A DNA stretch of 24,809 nt from DASSKW01 sp035690065 (GCA_035690065.1 DASSKW010000010.1:1-24809), one strand, 5' to 3'; shown: positions 1 through 8,029, counted from the first letter of the stretch. A program made the numbers and translations. The notes: generated from the letters alone by a model not told the origin.

Positions 1-1
1 G

Positions 2-415
2 GTGGGTGCCCTGGTTGCGATCGTCGCGCTGTTTTTCACCCACCTTCACATCGCGCACCCGCTCATCACACTCTCGGTCGTGGTCCTGACTGCGATAGTA
101 TTCGCGCTGGGCGGCTTCATCAATGCCGTGTTCGCCAAGAAATTCGATGATGTCACCATCGTCCCCACTTTCATCCTGACGCCGTTGACCTATCTCGGCG
201 GTGTGTTCTATTCCATCCATTTACTGCCGCCGTTGTTCCAGAACCTTTCCAAGGCCAATCCCATCCTCTACATGGTGAATGCGTTCCGCTACGGCATCCT
301 GGGGGTGTCGGATATCGGCATCGGTACTGCGTATGCCATCATCCTGTTGTTCATCGTCGGCCTGTTCGCCTTCAGCCTCCGGTTACTCAATAAAGGTACC
401 GGGCTACGCAGTTGA
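2..415 (+). CDS. yadH: ABC-2 type transport permease, YadH-like (5' truncated by window edge)
   Basis: C-terminal 137 residues of an inner-membrane ABC-2 permease, the membrane half of a YadG/YadH-type exporter whose substrate is not known. The visible part holds four hydrophobic segments and closely follows the YadH tail: a FDDVTIVPTFILTPLTYLGG stretch, an NPILYMVNAFRYGILG stretch and the terminal GTGLRS. Full-length YadH is about 256 aa, so roughly half the gene lies before base 1, and the GTG at base 2 is only the first codon in view, not a real start. Its ATPase partner would be expected upstream, outside the window. The last 29 bases overlap the end of the convergent gene on the minus strand. 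Family assignment is secure; the transported molecule is unknown. Confidence 0.9.
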   Translation: MGALVAIVALFFTHLHIAHPLITLSVVVLTAIVFALGGFINAVFAKKFDDVTIVPTFILTPLTYLGGVFYSIHLLPPLFQNLSKANPILYMVNAFRYGILGVSDIGIGTAYAIILLFIVGLFAFSLRLLNKGTGLRS

Positions 416-1070
416 TTCGGCGCGGCGGTTTTGGTGCTTCTTTCGCCTGCTTTTTGTCGGCCCAATTCAGCAATTCCTCGCCCAGTGTCGGCTGATATTC
501 GCCCGGGCAATCGGTAAGGAATCCGATTGTCGCGCGGTTGGTCGGCGAAGGACTCATCTGTGTGGTATGCAGGCGGACGCACTGGCCGCCGGATCTGGTC
601 ACAGTTTCATCTGCATTGTTCCGATAGGTGCCCCCATTCTGGAGATCGGGCGACGGCTTGCGCGGCGCATCAAGCAGGTGCTGCAGGTCCAGGTCAATGG
701 CTTTCGCTTCTGGCTCCATGAATACCGGTTGTTGCCAGACATGTGCCGGGACACTCAAATCCAGTGTTTGCGGTTGCTGCTCCGGTAGCGGGATCGGAAG
801 TGACAAAGGTCTGATCAGCTTTGCATCTTGAAGCAAGCGTTCTTGCCGCGGTACCGGTTTCGGCGAACGGCTTGATGGATGCATGGTCACTGCGGGCTGC
901 AACAGAATCGAGACTGCATCCGGATGCCGGTCCGGCAAGACCGGCGGTTGCCGCAGCAACAAGACGAAGCCGAACAAGGCACATAGCGCGAGAACCAGCG
1001 TCAGCGACAGGGTCGTGCGCCGGTCAGGTTGCCAATCCCTTACGGCCACAGGAGATGCGTTCGACATCAT
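387..1070 (-). CDS. hypothetical proline/glutamine-rich, membrane-anchored periplasmic protein
   Basis: Unrecognised 227-aa protein. It starts with a short basic segment and one hydrophobic helix (about residues 20-39), followed by a Pro/Gln/Leu-rich region (about 40-145) and a C-terminal part with three cysteines (in GGQCVR, LTDCPG and INCVARY). This fits a protein anchored in the inner membrane with its bulk in the periplasm, and two of the cysteines could form a disulfide there. The layout recalls TonB- or GspC-type proteins, but no TonB C-terminal domain is recognisable, so no function is assigned. ATG codons at 1070 and 1067 are both possible starts, with an AAGG element a few bases upstream. 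It follows the APC permease on the same strand after 54 bp, and its 3' end overlaps yadH tail to tail by 29 bp. Confidence 0.7.
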   Translation of the reverse strand: MMSNASPVAVRDWQPDRRTTLSLTLVLALCALFGFVLLLRQPPVLPDRHPDAVSILLQPAVTMHPSSRSPKPVPRQERLLQDAKLIRPLSLPIPLPEQQPQTLDLSVPAHVWQQPVFMEPEAKAIDLDLQHLLDAPRKPSPDLQNGGTYRNNADETVTRSGGQCVRLHTTQMSPSPTNRATIGFLTDCPGEYQPTLGEELLNWADKKQAKEAPKPPRRINCVARYLY

Positions 1071-1124
1071 CCACGCCTTTGCGTCCGTGGCTCATCCCGT
1101 ACGACTCATGTCTGAACGCCCGGT

Positions 1125-2699
1125 TCAGGGAGTATCGCGGGTGACTCCTGCATAGTATTGCGCGGATCGTTCCGCACTTACACTGGTATTAAGCGCGATA
1201 TACAGGATGATCAGGCTCAACACCGCGACCGCCAGCATGTCCCAATAGATATCCAGTCGTCCGGTCCCGCCCATGGACACCGGTCCGATCCAGCTCAACA
1301 GCCACATGCCGCCGAAATAGGGGATCAGCCATAGGGCATGTCGCCAGTCACGTGCGCCTTCGCCATTGTTGAAAATCAGATACAACGCAAGTCCCGCCAG
1401 CAACAGCACGAACAGGAAATTCATCACATAGAATCCCGCCCAGAACAGCACGAAATTGGATGCGATGAACGCGAGTGGAGCGATGGTCCAGGCCCGCCAC
1501 AGCCGGAATGGCCGTTTCACTTCCGGCATCACCCGCCGCAGTTGCAATAGCACGATACACCCGAGTCCGTAAGACAGCACAGTGGCCGATGAAGCGTAAT
1601 CCACCAGCTTCTGCCAGGACGGGAACGGAAAGAAGAACAGCAGACCGATCAGGAAACTGACGATCAACGCCACCCACGGCACGCCGAAGCGATTGATCTT
1701 TTGCATCTCGGGAGAGGCCAGTTTCTCATCCGATGACGCCATCAGCATGCGCGCGGTCGCGGTAGTCCAGATGTAACCGCAGGCGGCCGGCGAGATGATC
1801 GCATCCGCGAATAATGCATACGCCCAGAACGATGCGCCGATGGTGATCGCGAGTCCCGCCATCGGCCCGGAGATACCGCTGAACGAAAGCCCGCCCCAGC
1901 CATCGCGCGCAAGCACGTCCGGCGGCACTGCAGCGACGAAGGCATACTGCACCAGCACGAAGATGATCGCGCCGATGATGATGGTACCGATCACGGCGAT
2001 GGGGATATTGCGTGCCGGGTTCGCCGTCTCGCCGGCCAACTGGATCGCCTGCGTGAATCCGAACAGCGAAAAGAAGACACCCGCAGTGGAGATCGCCGTG
2101 AACATGTTCATCACGTTGCCAGTCGCCTGCGCCGGTACTGACAGATTTCCGGGATGATGCGAGAAGATCAGCAACACGATGATGGTGCCGATGGGTGCGC
2201 AGACCTTGATCCAGGTCGCGATGGTGTTCAGCATCAGGATCAGACGCAAGACCAGAAAATTGAGTACGGTGAGCAGGCCCAACACGATAATCGCGACCAC
2301 CACACCGGCGCCGGTAAGCAGCCCGGTCGCCGGATGTACCATCCCTGGCAGATAACTGTTGGCATACGTGACTACTGCCATGGCCTCGACCGGCGCGATC
2401 GATACGTAGGCGAGGAACAGGATCCAGCTCCAGATGCGTCCCACCAGCCGCCCGTGGGTGATCAGGCTCATGTACATGAGCCCGCCGCTCCTGGTGAACA
2501 TCGGACCCAGTTCGGCATAGACCAGCGCGATCAGGCCCACCACCAGCGCGGCGATGGCCCAGGAGCCGATACTGAGAGGCCCCGCATCCTTGGCCGCGTG
2601 CATGGGACCGAATAGCCAGCCCGAACCGATCATGGAACTGACGCCAGCGAATAGCAGGCCGACCATACCGGCGTCTTTGCGCAATTTGCCTTGGGCCAC
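1125..2699 (-). CDS. APC-superfamily amino acid permease (YveA-like)
   Basis: Inner-membrane amino-acid/proton symporter or exchanger of the APC superfamily. At 524 aa with about 12-14 hydrophobic helices it has the usual length. The first helix carries the unwound substrate-site motif GSGWLFGP (about residues 25-32), typical of this family; QLAGETANPARNIP (about 222-235) is the conserved loop seen in APC transporters. It resembles the YveA-type aspartate:proton symporter group, but the substrate cannot be read from sequence. The start is a GTG supported by an AGGAG seven bases upstream. The next gene on the same strand follows after 54 bp and may be co-transcribed. The region is read antisense by several long spurious frames, which are codon-structure shadows. 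Confidence 0.88.
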   Translation of the reverse strand: MAQGKLRKDAGMVGLLFAGVSSMIGSGWLFGPMHAAKDAGPLSIGSWAIAALVVGLIALVYAELGPMFTRSGGLMYMSLITHGRLVGRIWSWILFLAYVSIAPVEAMAVVTYANSYLPGMVHPATGLLTGAGVVVAIIVLGLLTVLNFLVLRLILMLNTIATWIKVCAPIGTIIVLLIFSHHPGNLSVPAQATGNVMNMFTAISTAGVFFSLFGFTQAIQLAGETANPARNIPIAVIGTIIIGAIIFVLVQYAFVAAVPPDVLARDGWGGLSFSGISGPMAGLAITIGASFWAYALFADAIISPAACGYIWTTATARMLMASSDEKLASPEMQKINRFGVPWVALIVSFLIGLLFFFPFPSWQKLVDYASSATVLSYGLGCIVLLQLRRVMPEVKRPFRLWRAWTIAPLAFIASNFVLFWAGFYVMNFLFVLLLAGLALYLIFNNGEGARDWRHALWLIPYFGGMWLLSWIGPVSMGGTGRLDIYWDMLAVAVLSLIILYIALNTSVSAERSAQYYAGVTRDTP

Positions 2700-2778
2700 G
2701 GGAAGTCTCCTGGGACAGTGGGTTACGAGAGGCTAGCGAAGCTCCCCTGAGCATGCAAGCATAGAGACTCCGATCACC

Positions 2779-3297
2779 ATGGCCAGCAGTATGCCAAACA
2801 TGGAGCCAGCCAACAGCGTCATACGCGAAGCGGTTCTGATGGATATCCCGGCGATCCACCGGGTACACATGGCATCGATAAGAGGTCTATGCGCTTCGGC
2901 ATACAGCCCGGACACGATTGAAGCCTGGGCATCTAATCCTGACATGGGCAGATACCGGCGGATGTTGGCGCCCGGCTGCCGATGTCTGGTGGCCATCGAA
3001 GCTGCTGATATCTGTGGTTTCGGTTCCCTCGAACTGGGGAAATCCCGACTGGCGTCACTGTTCGTGCATCCTGACTATGCCGGTAGCGGCGTCGGCGGTG
3101 CGCTGCTGAAACAGCTTGAAGCTCTGGCACTGGAGTCGGGAATAGACAATCTGCATCTCGAAGCCTCGCTGAACGCGCGCGGCTTTTATGAAGTGCATGG
3201 CTACAAAGTGTACCGGATGGCGAAGCACTGCTTCTCTACCGGATTGGAAATGGACTGCGCAGAGATGCGGAAATCTCTCTCTGCAGTCGGCGGATGA
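2779..3297 (+). CDS. GNAT family N-acetyltransferase
   Basis: Predicted cytoplasmic acetyl-CoA-dependent N-acetyltransferase of 172 aa. GNAT motif A with the acetyl-CoA pyrophosphate loop is clear at about residues 94-113 (LFVHPDYAGSGVGGALL, the QxxGxG/A-type turn), and motif B follows at about 128-142 (LEASLNARGFYEVHGY). The N-terminal IREA strand (about 15-18) is the usual beta-1. The acceptor substrate is unknown. In-frame ATGs at 2779, 2791 and 2800 compete; none has a strong Shine-Dalgarno sequence, and the domain proper begins near residue 14, so the start may be later than given. It is divergent from the APC permease and convergent with the secreted hydrolase, 25 bp away. Confidence 0.85.
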   Translation: MASSMPNMEPANSVIREAVLMDIPAIHRVHMASIRGLCASAYSPDTIEAWASNPDMGRYRRMLAPGCRCLVAIEAADICGFGSLELGKSRLASLFVHPDYAGSGVGGALLKQLEALALESGIDNLHLEASLNARGFYEVHGYKVYRMAKHCFSTGLEMDCAEMRKSLSAVGG

Positions 3298-3322
3298 TCG
3301 ATACAGAGTCTGCATCAGACAA

Positions 3323-4342
3323 TCATCGGGCGCGCGGATTCTTGTCACTGCTCCATGGGTTTTTATAATGATTTTCGGGTTCGACTGCAGTCGGCCGGGT
3401 TTCGAGGGTCAGCGGTTGATAACCGGCGGTACTTGAAGCCATGTCAGACAATGCTGATAAGGCGCTGGCTGAACCGCTGAAAGCGGCATCCGCCAGGGCA
3501 TCGAGGGGCCGGAATACCGCATATTGTTTCTGTCGCAAAGAGACGTTGCGTCCCGGAGTCGCATGATCCGCGGTAATTGCGCACCCATCGGCTGTCATCG
3601 AACGCACCATGAAATAATAGCGATTGCGCATGGGCGAGTTGTCATAGATGTCGATCGCCATGCGGTGGTCGTTGGTGTCATCCCGATCATAGACCTCGAT
3701 CAGTTGCAATACGTCCGCCGGGAACGCCTGCAACTGTGCATTGCTGATCTGATACGCGTACCAGGGCGCCAGCTCCATCAGAAACGCGCCTTGTTTGCCC
3801 CAGCCACGCTGCACGATTCCCTGGTAAGCCATCGCCGGTGTTGCGCCACCACCAAATGAATGCCCCACAAACCCGACTCGGGTGAGATCCATGCGATCTG
3901 AGAATTGATCGGCAGCGGCCTGGAATCCCTGCCAGAGACTCGAATAACGTCCTTCGTTGCTGGTGAAAGCTTCCGGATAACTGGAAAACACCACGATATA
4001 ACCACGACTGACCATGTGTTTGATCAGGTCGGCATATGTGCTCCACTTGCCGGGACCGAAGCCATGCGAGAAAAATATCACCGGCCGTTTGCCGTTCGCG
4101 CCTGTCGGGAAAAACACCTGTACGGGTTTGCGGCTGAAGCCGGGATTCGGAATGGTCTGGATGTCCGGTGTGTAAGGGCCATCGACACCGTAGCCCGAAA
4201 CGATTGCGGGTATCTGTTGATCACAATCCGTATCCTGGTGTCGATTAAGGAGCAGTACAGCATGTGCGGGGCTGGTCAGGCTGCAGGACAGCATCATGCT
4301 TGTCAGCAAAGCGGCCCATCGTGAGGATTTCATCTCTGACAC
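3323..4342 (-). CDS. secreted alpha/beta hydrolase (PAF-acetylhydrolase / chlorophyllase / PETase-like fold)
   Basis: 339-aa exported serine hydrolase. A Sec signal peptide is visible (basic MKSSR start, hydrophobic core, probable cleavage after AHA at residues 26-28). The oxyanion region is FFSHGFG (90-96) and the nucleophile elbow GHSFGGG places Ser162; the likely acid and base are Asp220-222 and His260. This arrangement matches the dienelactone-hydrolase-like group that includes platelet-activating-factor acetylhydrolases, chlorophyllases and polyester hydrolases, so an ester substrate is probable but its identity is not shown. Three cysteines occur (20, 40, 254); Cys40 and Cys254 could form a disulfide in the mature protein. 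It stands alone on the minus strand, 136 bp downstream of the MATE gene, and converges with the GNAT gene. Confidence 0.85.
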   Translation of the reverse strand: MSEMKSSRWAALLTSMMLSCSLTSPAHAVLLLNRHQDTDCDQQIPAIVSGYGVDGPYTPDIQTIPNPGFSRKPVQVFFPTGANGKRPVIFFSHGFGPGKWSTYADLIKHMVSRGYIVVFSSYPEAFTSNEGRYSSLWQGFQAAADQFSDRMDLTRVGFVGHSFGGGATPAMAYQGIVQRGWGKQGAFLMELAPWYAYQISNAQLQAFPADVLQLIEVYDRDDTNDHRMAIDIYDNSPMRNRYYFMVRSMTADGCAITADHATPGRNVSLRQKQYAVFRPLDALADAAFSGSASALSALSDMASSTAGYQPLTLETRPTAVEPENHYKNPWSSDKNPRAR

Positions 4343-4478
4343 TCCGATGTCGCAAACCCGGCAATTACAAAGCTGACTTCAGAATGCCTTACTGAAGACA
4401 CCCATCGGGTAAACCCGAATACAAGCTCACGCCGGCATGCGCTTTGTTCTCAACGCGATGGGTGATCGCCGGTTGACC

Positions 4479-5852
4479 TTAACTGGAAGCAAGTGTGCCG
4501 CGACTAAAGCCCGCAAAGCGCGATACCAGCAATACCGCCGCCACGGTCAGACCGCCGATGAAACCCGCCCAGATCATCTGCGGACCGAGATGCAACGGGA
4601 TACCGAACAACCAGGCCAGCGGAAAGCCTACGCACCAGTAGGCGATCACGGTGATGATCATCGGGATGCGGGTATCCTTGTAGCCACGCAAGGCCCCCGC
4701 GGCACTGGTCTGCAGACCATCCGAGATCTGGAAGATCGCACCCATATACAAGAGTCCGACTGCAACGTGTGCGACTCCGGGATCACGAGTGTAAATGCCG
4801 ACGATGAAGTGCGGGAACAACAACATGCTGAGTGCCGACAGCACTTCGAATCCCACGCATAATCCAATCCCGGTCCAGCCGGCGAGACGCGCGGCTTGTT
4901 TGTCCCCGCGCCCCATCGCCTGCCCGACGCGCACCGAGATCGCGAGTGCGATGCTCATCGGCACCATGAACACGAATGACGCGTAGTTCATCGCGATTTG
5001 ATGTGCCGCAACAATGTCGGCACCCAAGGTCCCCATCATCAGGCCGACGCCTGCGAATAACGACGATTCCATGAAAATACCGACCCCGATCGGTACGCCC
5101 AGCCAGATCAGTTCACGTTGCGCGGACCATTGCGGCCATTCGAATCTTGCGAAAATTTCCAGCGGCCAATACAGGCTGCGGCGGTACATGTAAATCAGCA
5201 GCGCCACACACATCAACCATTGTGTGACAGCAGTCGCATAACCGCAGCCGCTGGCACCCAGGGCAGGCAGGCCAAGCTTGCCGTACATGAGTATGTAATC
5301 CAGTACCATATTGATCAGCAGCCCACCGCAGGCGATCGTCAACATCGGACGAGTGTGGCCGATACCCTCGCTGGTGAAACGCAAGCTCTGATACAGACAC
5401 ACGCCTGGCATGCCCCATGCCAGCGCATCGAGATAGGCGCCAGCATTCGGAATGATGTCGGATTCGATATGGATCGCCTGCATGAACGGCATGGTATTGC
5501 GCAGCAACACAAACCCGCCCCACCCCAGTACCTGCGACAGCCAAGCCATCTGCCGCACATAGTGACCGACCTCGCGCTGCTTGCCGGCACCAAACAGATG
5601 CGCAGTGGTCGGAGATTGCGCCATCAATACACCGAGGGTGAACAGGAACACGGGCGCCCAGATGTTCGCACCGACCGCGACAGCGGCAAGAGTGTGCGCA
5701 CCGAGCAGGCCGGACATGATGGTGTCGGTAAGCCCCATACCCACCAGTGCCAGATTGTGCACCACCAGGGGACCGCCGATGGCGAACAGGGCGGCGGTTT
5801 CCCGGCGCAGCGCGGCGCGGTTTGAAATCAGGGATGAAGGCGTGATGCCCAT
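4479..5852 (-). CDS. MATE family multidrug efflux transporter (NorM-like)
   Basis: Inner-membrane Na+- or H+-driven multidrug exporter. At 457 aa with two sets of six hydrophobic helices it has the normal MATE/NorM length. Family landmarks include GLTDTIMSGLLG near residues 40-51, VLMAQSPTTAHLFGAGK (about 74-91), an ALGASGCGYAT loop mid-protein and GALRGYKDTRIPM in the second half. NorM-type pumps expel cationic drugs, dyes or metabolites; the substrate here is unknown. No good Shine-Dalgarno sequence precedes the ATG at 5852, so the start is the best choice by length and alignment only. The gene is divergent from the thiolase, with 125 bp between the two starts. Confidence 0.92.
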   Translation of the reverse strand: MGITPSSLISNRAALRRETAALFAIGGPLVVHNLALVGMGLTDTIMSGLLGAHTLAAVAVGANIWAPVFLFTLGVLMAQSPTTAHLFGAGKQREVGHYVRQMAWLSQVLGWGGFVLLRNTMPFMQAIHIESDIIPNAGAYLDALAWGMPGVCLYQSLRFTSEGIGHTRPMLTIACGGLLINMVLDYILMYGKLGLPALGASGCGYATAVTQWLMCVALLIYMYRRSLYWPLEIFARFEWPQWSAQRELIWLGVPIGVGIFMESSLFAGVGLMMGTLGADIVAAHQIAMNYASFVFMVPMSIALAISVRVGQAMGRGDKQAARLAGWTGIGLCVGFEVLSALSMLLFPHFIVGIYTRDPGVAHVAVGLLYMGAIFQISDGLQTSAAGALRGYKDTRIPMIITVIAYWCVGFPLAWLFGIPLHLGPQMIWAGFIGGLTVAAVLLVSRFAGFSRGTLASS

Positions 5853-5966
5853 TTAGCGCATACTGCAAAGGAGGCGGCGGGCCAGCATCATAGCAATTTC
5901 ACGCGGCACGGGTGACTGTGGCATCATGTTGTGTCGGCCAGCGGCCGGTGCCTGATTTTCCAGTCC

Positions 5967-5971
5967 GGAGG
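5967..5971 (+). promoter_or_regulatory. Shine-Dalgarno GGAGG fixing the thiolase start
   Basis: GGAGG six bases before the ATG at 5978. It decides against the longer frame opening at 5912, whose extra 22 residues are not thiolase-like. A second ATG at 5973 is out of frame. Confidence 0.75.
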
Positions 5972-5977
5972 TATGTC

Positions 5978-7267
5978 ATGTCCCAGACCCTACGTCGCGT
6001 CGCCATCGTCGGCAGCATGCGCATCCCCTTCTGCCGCATGAATACCAATTACATGCGCCTCGGCAACCTCGAGATGCTGACCGCCGCGCTCAAGGCGCTG
6101 GTGGACAAGTACAACCTCAAGGGCGAGATCATCGGCGACGTCGCCGCCGGTGCGGTGATGAAACATTCGCGCGACTGGAGCATGACTCGCGAGGCCGTAC
6201 TCAGTAGTGGTCTGCATCCACACACTCCTGGACATAATTACGATCGTGCCTGCGGCACCTCGCTGTCGGATGCGATCGAGCTGGCGAGCCGCATCGCGGT
6301 AGGCGAACTGGACAGCGCGATCGCCGCCGGCGTGGATTCAGCCAGCGATGTGCCGATCGTGTTCGGCCGTCATTATCAACAGATCCTGCTGGACCTGAAC
6401 CGTGCCCGCACTTTCGGTCAGCGCATGAAAGCGATCTCGCGCTGGCGTTTTCGCGATTTGAAACCGCACTTCCCGGCAGTGACCGAATCGCGCACGGGCC
6501 TGTCCATGGGCCAGTCCTGCGAGCTGATGGCGAAGGAATGGAAACTCACCCAGCAGGAACAGGATGAACTGGCGTATTCCAGCCATATGAAAGCGGCGGC
6601 GGCCTGGAAGGAAGGTTTCTTCAACGACCTCGTCACACCTTTCAACGGGGCGAACGCCGACAATAACGTGCGCGGCGACACCAGTCTCGAAAAACTCGCC
6701 CGGCTCAAACCCGCATTTGATCGCAGTGGTGCCGGCACCTTGACTGCGGGCAACTCCACGCCGCTCACCGATGGCGCGTCTGCAGTCTTGCTCGCCAGTG
6801 AGGAATGGGCCAGGGTGCATGGTTTGCCAGTGCTGGCTTACCTCGCCTATGGCGAAGTCGCAGCAGTGGATTTTGCCGGCATGAATGGTCCGCGCGAAGG
6901 TCTGTTGATGGCGCCAACCTATGCCATGCCGAAGATGCTGGATCGCGCCGGTCTGAAACTGCAGGATTTCGATTTCTACGAGATCCACGAAGCCTTCGCC
7001 GCACAGGTGTTGTGTACGTTGAAAGCCTGGGAATCCGCTGAATACTGTCGCACCAGACTCGGCCGTGACACGCCGCTCGGCAGCATCGACCGCAGCAAAC
7101 TCAACGTCAAAGGCGGCAGCGTCGCACTCGGCCATCCGTTCGGTGCCACCGGCGGTCGCATCATCGGCGGTCTGGCCAAGCTGCTGGCGGAAAAGGGCTC
7201 AGGTCGCGGTCTGATCTCCATCTGCACCGGTGGCGGGATGGGTGTGACAGCAATCCTGGAACGCTGA
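5978..7267 (+). CDS. acetyl-CoA C-acyltransferase (thiolase, FadI-like)
   Basis: 429-aa thiolase: reversible CoA-dependent cleavage of 3-ketoacyl-CoA, the last step of fatty-acid beta-oxidation, or condensation of two acyl-CoAs. All active-site elements are present: nucleophilic Cys92 (DRACGTSLSD), His337 in the EIHEAFA motif, His386 in GHPFGATG and Cys416 in CTGGG. The length and the long loop after residue 120 fit the FadI/trifunctional-beta type better than the ~390-aa biosynthetic thiolases. It stands alone here; no FadJ-like hydratase/dehydrogenase is in view, so chain-length preference is uncertain. It ends 41 bp before the palindromic repeat at 7309, which separates it from the convergent mscL. 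Confidence 0.9.
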   Translation: MSQTLRRVAIVGSMRIPFCRMNTNYMRLGNLEMLTAALKALVDKYNLKGEIIGDVAAGAVMKHSRDWSMTREAVLSSGLHPHTPGHNYDRACGTSLSDAIELASRIAVGELDSAIAAGVDSASDVPIVFGRHYQQILLDLNRARTFGQRMKAISRWRFRDLKPHFPAVTESRTGLSMGQSCELMAKEWKLTQQEQDELAYSSHMKAAAAWKEGFFNDLVTPFNGANADNNVRGDTSLEKLARLKPAFDRSGAGTLTAGNSTPLTDGASAVLLASEEWARVHGLPVLAYLAYGEVAAVDFAGMNGPREGLLMAPTYAMPKMLDRAGLKLQDFDFYEIHEAFAAQVLCTLKAWESAEYCRTRLGRDTPLGSIDRSKLNVKGGSVALGHPFGATGGRIIGGLAKLLAEKGSGRGLISICTGGGMGVTAILER

Positions 7268-7308
7268 TCGAATCGGATCTGGGCAAGCCCGGCCCCTCCT
7301 TGAATCCT

Positions 7309-7394
7309 CGTCATTGCGAGTGCAACGACGCAATCCGGTTTTGATAATCGCTAATCCCCGCGGTTGCTCCCTTGCTATGCTCCTCGCAATGACG
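7309..7394. repeat. palindromic intergenic repeat (GTCATTGCGAG type)
   Basis: A perfect 12-bp inverted repeat, CGTCATTGCGAG at 7309-7320 and CTCGCAATGACG at 7383-7394, flanks a 62-bp imperfectly paired interior that contains the further elements GCAATCC and GGTTGCTCC. The TCATTGCGAG/CTCGCAATGA ends belong to a widespread class of short interspersed palindromes found in many bacterial genomes, usually between genes. It lies exactly between the convergent stops of the thiolase and mscL, where the folded RNA could act as a terminator or 3' stabiliser in both directions. It encodes nothing. No second copy was seen in this window. Confidence 0.75.
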
Positions 7395-7419
7395 CGGGTT
7401 ATTTATCCGTGGTTTACCC

Positions 7420-7881
7420 TCAAAGATTCGACGTGCAATTCGGGCAACGCGTCGCCTTGATGTTGATCGTCGAACAGCAATGCGGACAATCCCTGGTCGT
7501 CGGCGCCGCCTCTGTCTCGGCTTTCTTGAACTTCTTTTGCGCATTCTGCATGACGCTCACCAGCAAAAATACCGAGAATGCCACGATGATGAAGCTGATT
7601 ACGGTATTGATAAACAAGCCGTAGTTCAACGTCACCGCACCGGCGGTATGCGCCTGTGCGATCGTCGCATACGGACCAGCCTGTTTCGCCCCTTCTTTCA
7701 ACACCACGAACAGGTTGGAGAAATCCACATTGCCCAGCAACATCCCGATGGGGGGCATGATCACATCATCCACCAGAGATTTGACGATGGTGCCGAATGC
7801 CGCACCGATGATGATACCGACCGCCATATCTACGACATTGCCGCGCATGGCGAAATCGCGAAAGTTCTTGAGCATGGACAT
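7420..7881 (-). CDS. mscL: large-conductance mechanosensitive channel MscL with C-terminal zinc ribbon
   Basis: Pentameric inner-membrane channel that opens under membrane tension and releases solutes on hypo-osmotic shock. From the ATG at 7881 the protein is 153 aa: the N-terminal amphipathic helix MLKNFRDFAMRGNVVD, TM1 with AVGIIIGAAFGTIVKSLVDD (the pore-lining segment), a periplasmic loop, TM2 (about 90-112) and a basic cytoplasmic helix. It then adds a CPHC-x10-CPNC cluster in the last 20 residues, a zinc-ribbon-like knuckle absent from E. coli MscL, which is 136 aa and ends after the helix. An AGGAG seven bases before 7881 selects this start over the frame's first ATG five codons upstream. 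The gene is divergent from hemH. Confidence 0.93.
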   Translation of the reverse strand: MSMLKNFRDFAMRGNVVDMAVGIIIGAAFGTIVKSLVDDVIMPPIGMLLGNVDFSNLFVVLKEGAKQAGPYATIAQAHTAGAVTLNYGLFINTVISFIIVAFSVFLLVSVMQNAQKKFKKAETEAAPTTRDCPHCCSTINIKATRCPNCTSNL

Positions 7882-7888
7882 GGGTTGA

Positions 7889-7893
7889 CTCCT
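7889..7893 (-). promoter_or_regulatory. Shine-Dalgarno AGGAG of mscL
   Basis: On the minus strand AGGAG lies seven bases before the ATG at 7881. It overlaps an upstream in-frame ATG (7896), which therefore cannot use it, so it decides the start. Confidence 0.7.
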
Positions 7894-7945
7894 CATCAGG
7901 ACCGGGGGTTCTTACTCAACGGGCATGGCCCACACAAGCGCTGGA

Positions 7946-7951
7946 ACTATA
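7946..7951 (-). promoter_or_regulatory. candidate -10 box for mscL
   Basis: TATAGT on the minus strand matches the sigma-70 consensus at five of six positions and lies 65 bp before the mscL start. No convincing -35 hexamer is seen at 16-18 bp, so this is a tentative call. Confidence 0.3.
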
Positions 7952-7984
7952 GACGCAAACCGGTTCGGCGAATAGCGAGCAACG

Positions 7985-7993
7985 TGCCATAAT
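7985..7993 (+). promoter_or_regulatory. candidate extended -10 promoter for hemH
   Basis: TGCCATAAT is a TGn-extended -10 element with five of six matches to TATAAT. It lies 37 bp before the hemH ATG, which would give a leader of about 30 nt. The -35 region is poor, as is common for extended -10 promoters. It probably also serves the VOC gene behind hemH. Confidence 0.45.
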
Positions 7994-8029
7994 CTGCCCA
8001 GCCCCCAATCTCAGGACCACTACCCGCCG

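Noticed and set aside
1726..2868. 380-aa minus-strand open frame over the APC permease
   Set aside because: Arg/His-rich out-of-frame shadow of the permease; no domain, and it overlaps a clear 12-14 helix transporter.
4405..4418. Palindrome TCGGG-TAAA-CCCGA between the MATE and hydrolase genes
   Set aside because: Only a 5-bp stem with no T tract on either strand; could be a binding site but cannot be supported as a terminator.
5113..5868. Long open frames on both strands over the MATE gene
   Set aside because: Low-complexity Arg/His/Gln-rich shadows typical of GC-rich coding DNA; the MATE frame explains the region.
5867..5874. Strong plus-strand Shine-Dalgarno AAAGGAGG in the MATE/thiolase gap
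   Set aside because: No start codon follows at a workable distance, and the thiolase has its own GGAGG closer to its ATG.
6338..7135. 265-aa minus-strand frame antisense to the thiolase
   Set aside because: Antisense shadow with no recognisable domain; all thiolase active-site motifs lie on the plus strand.
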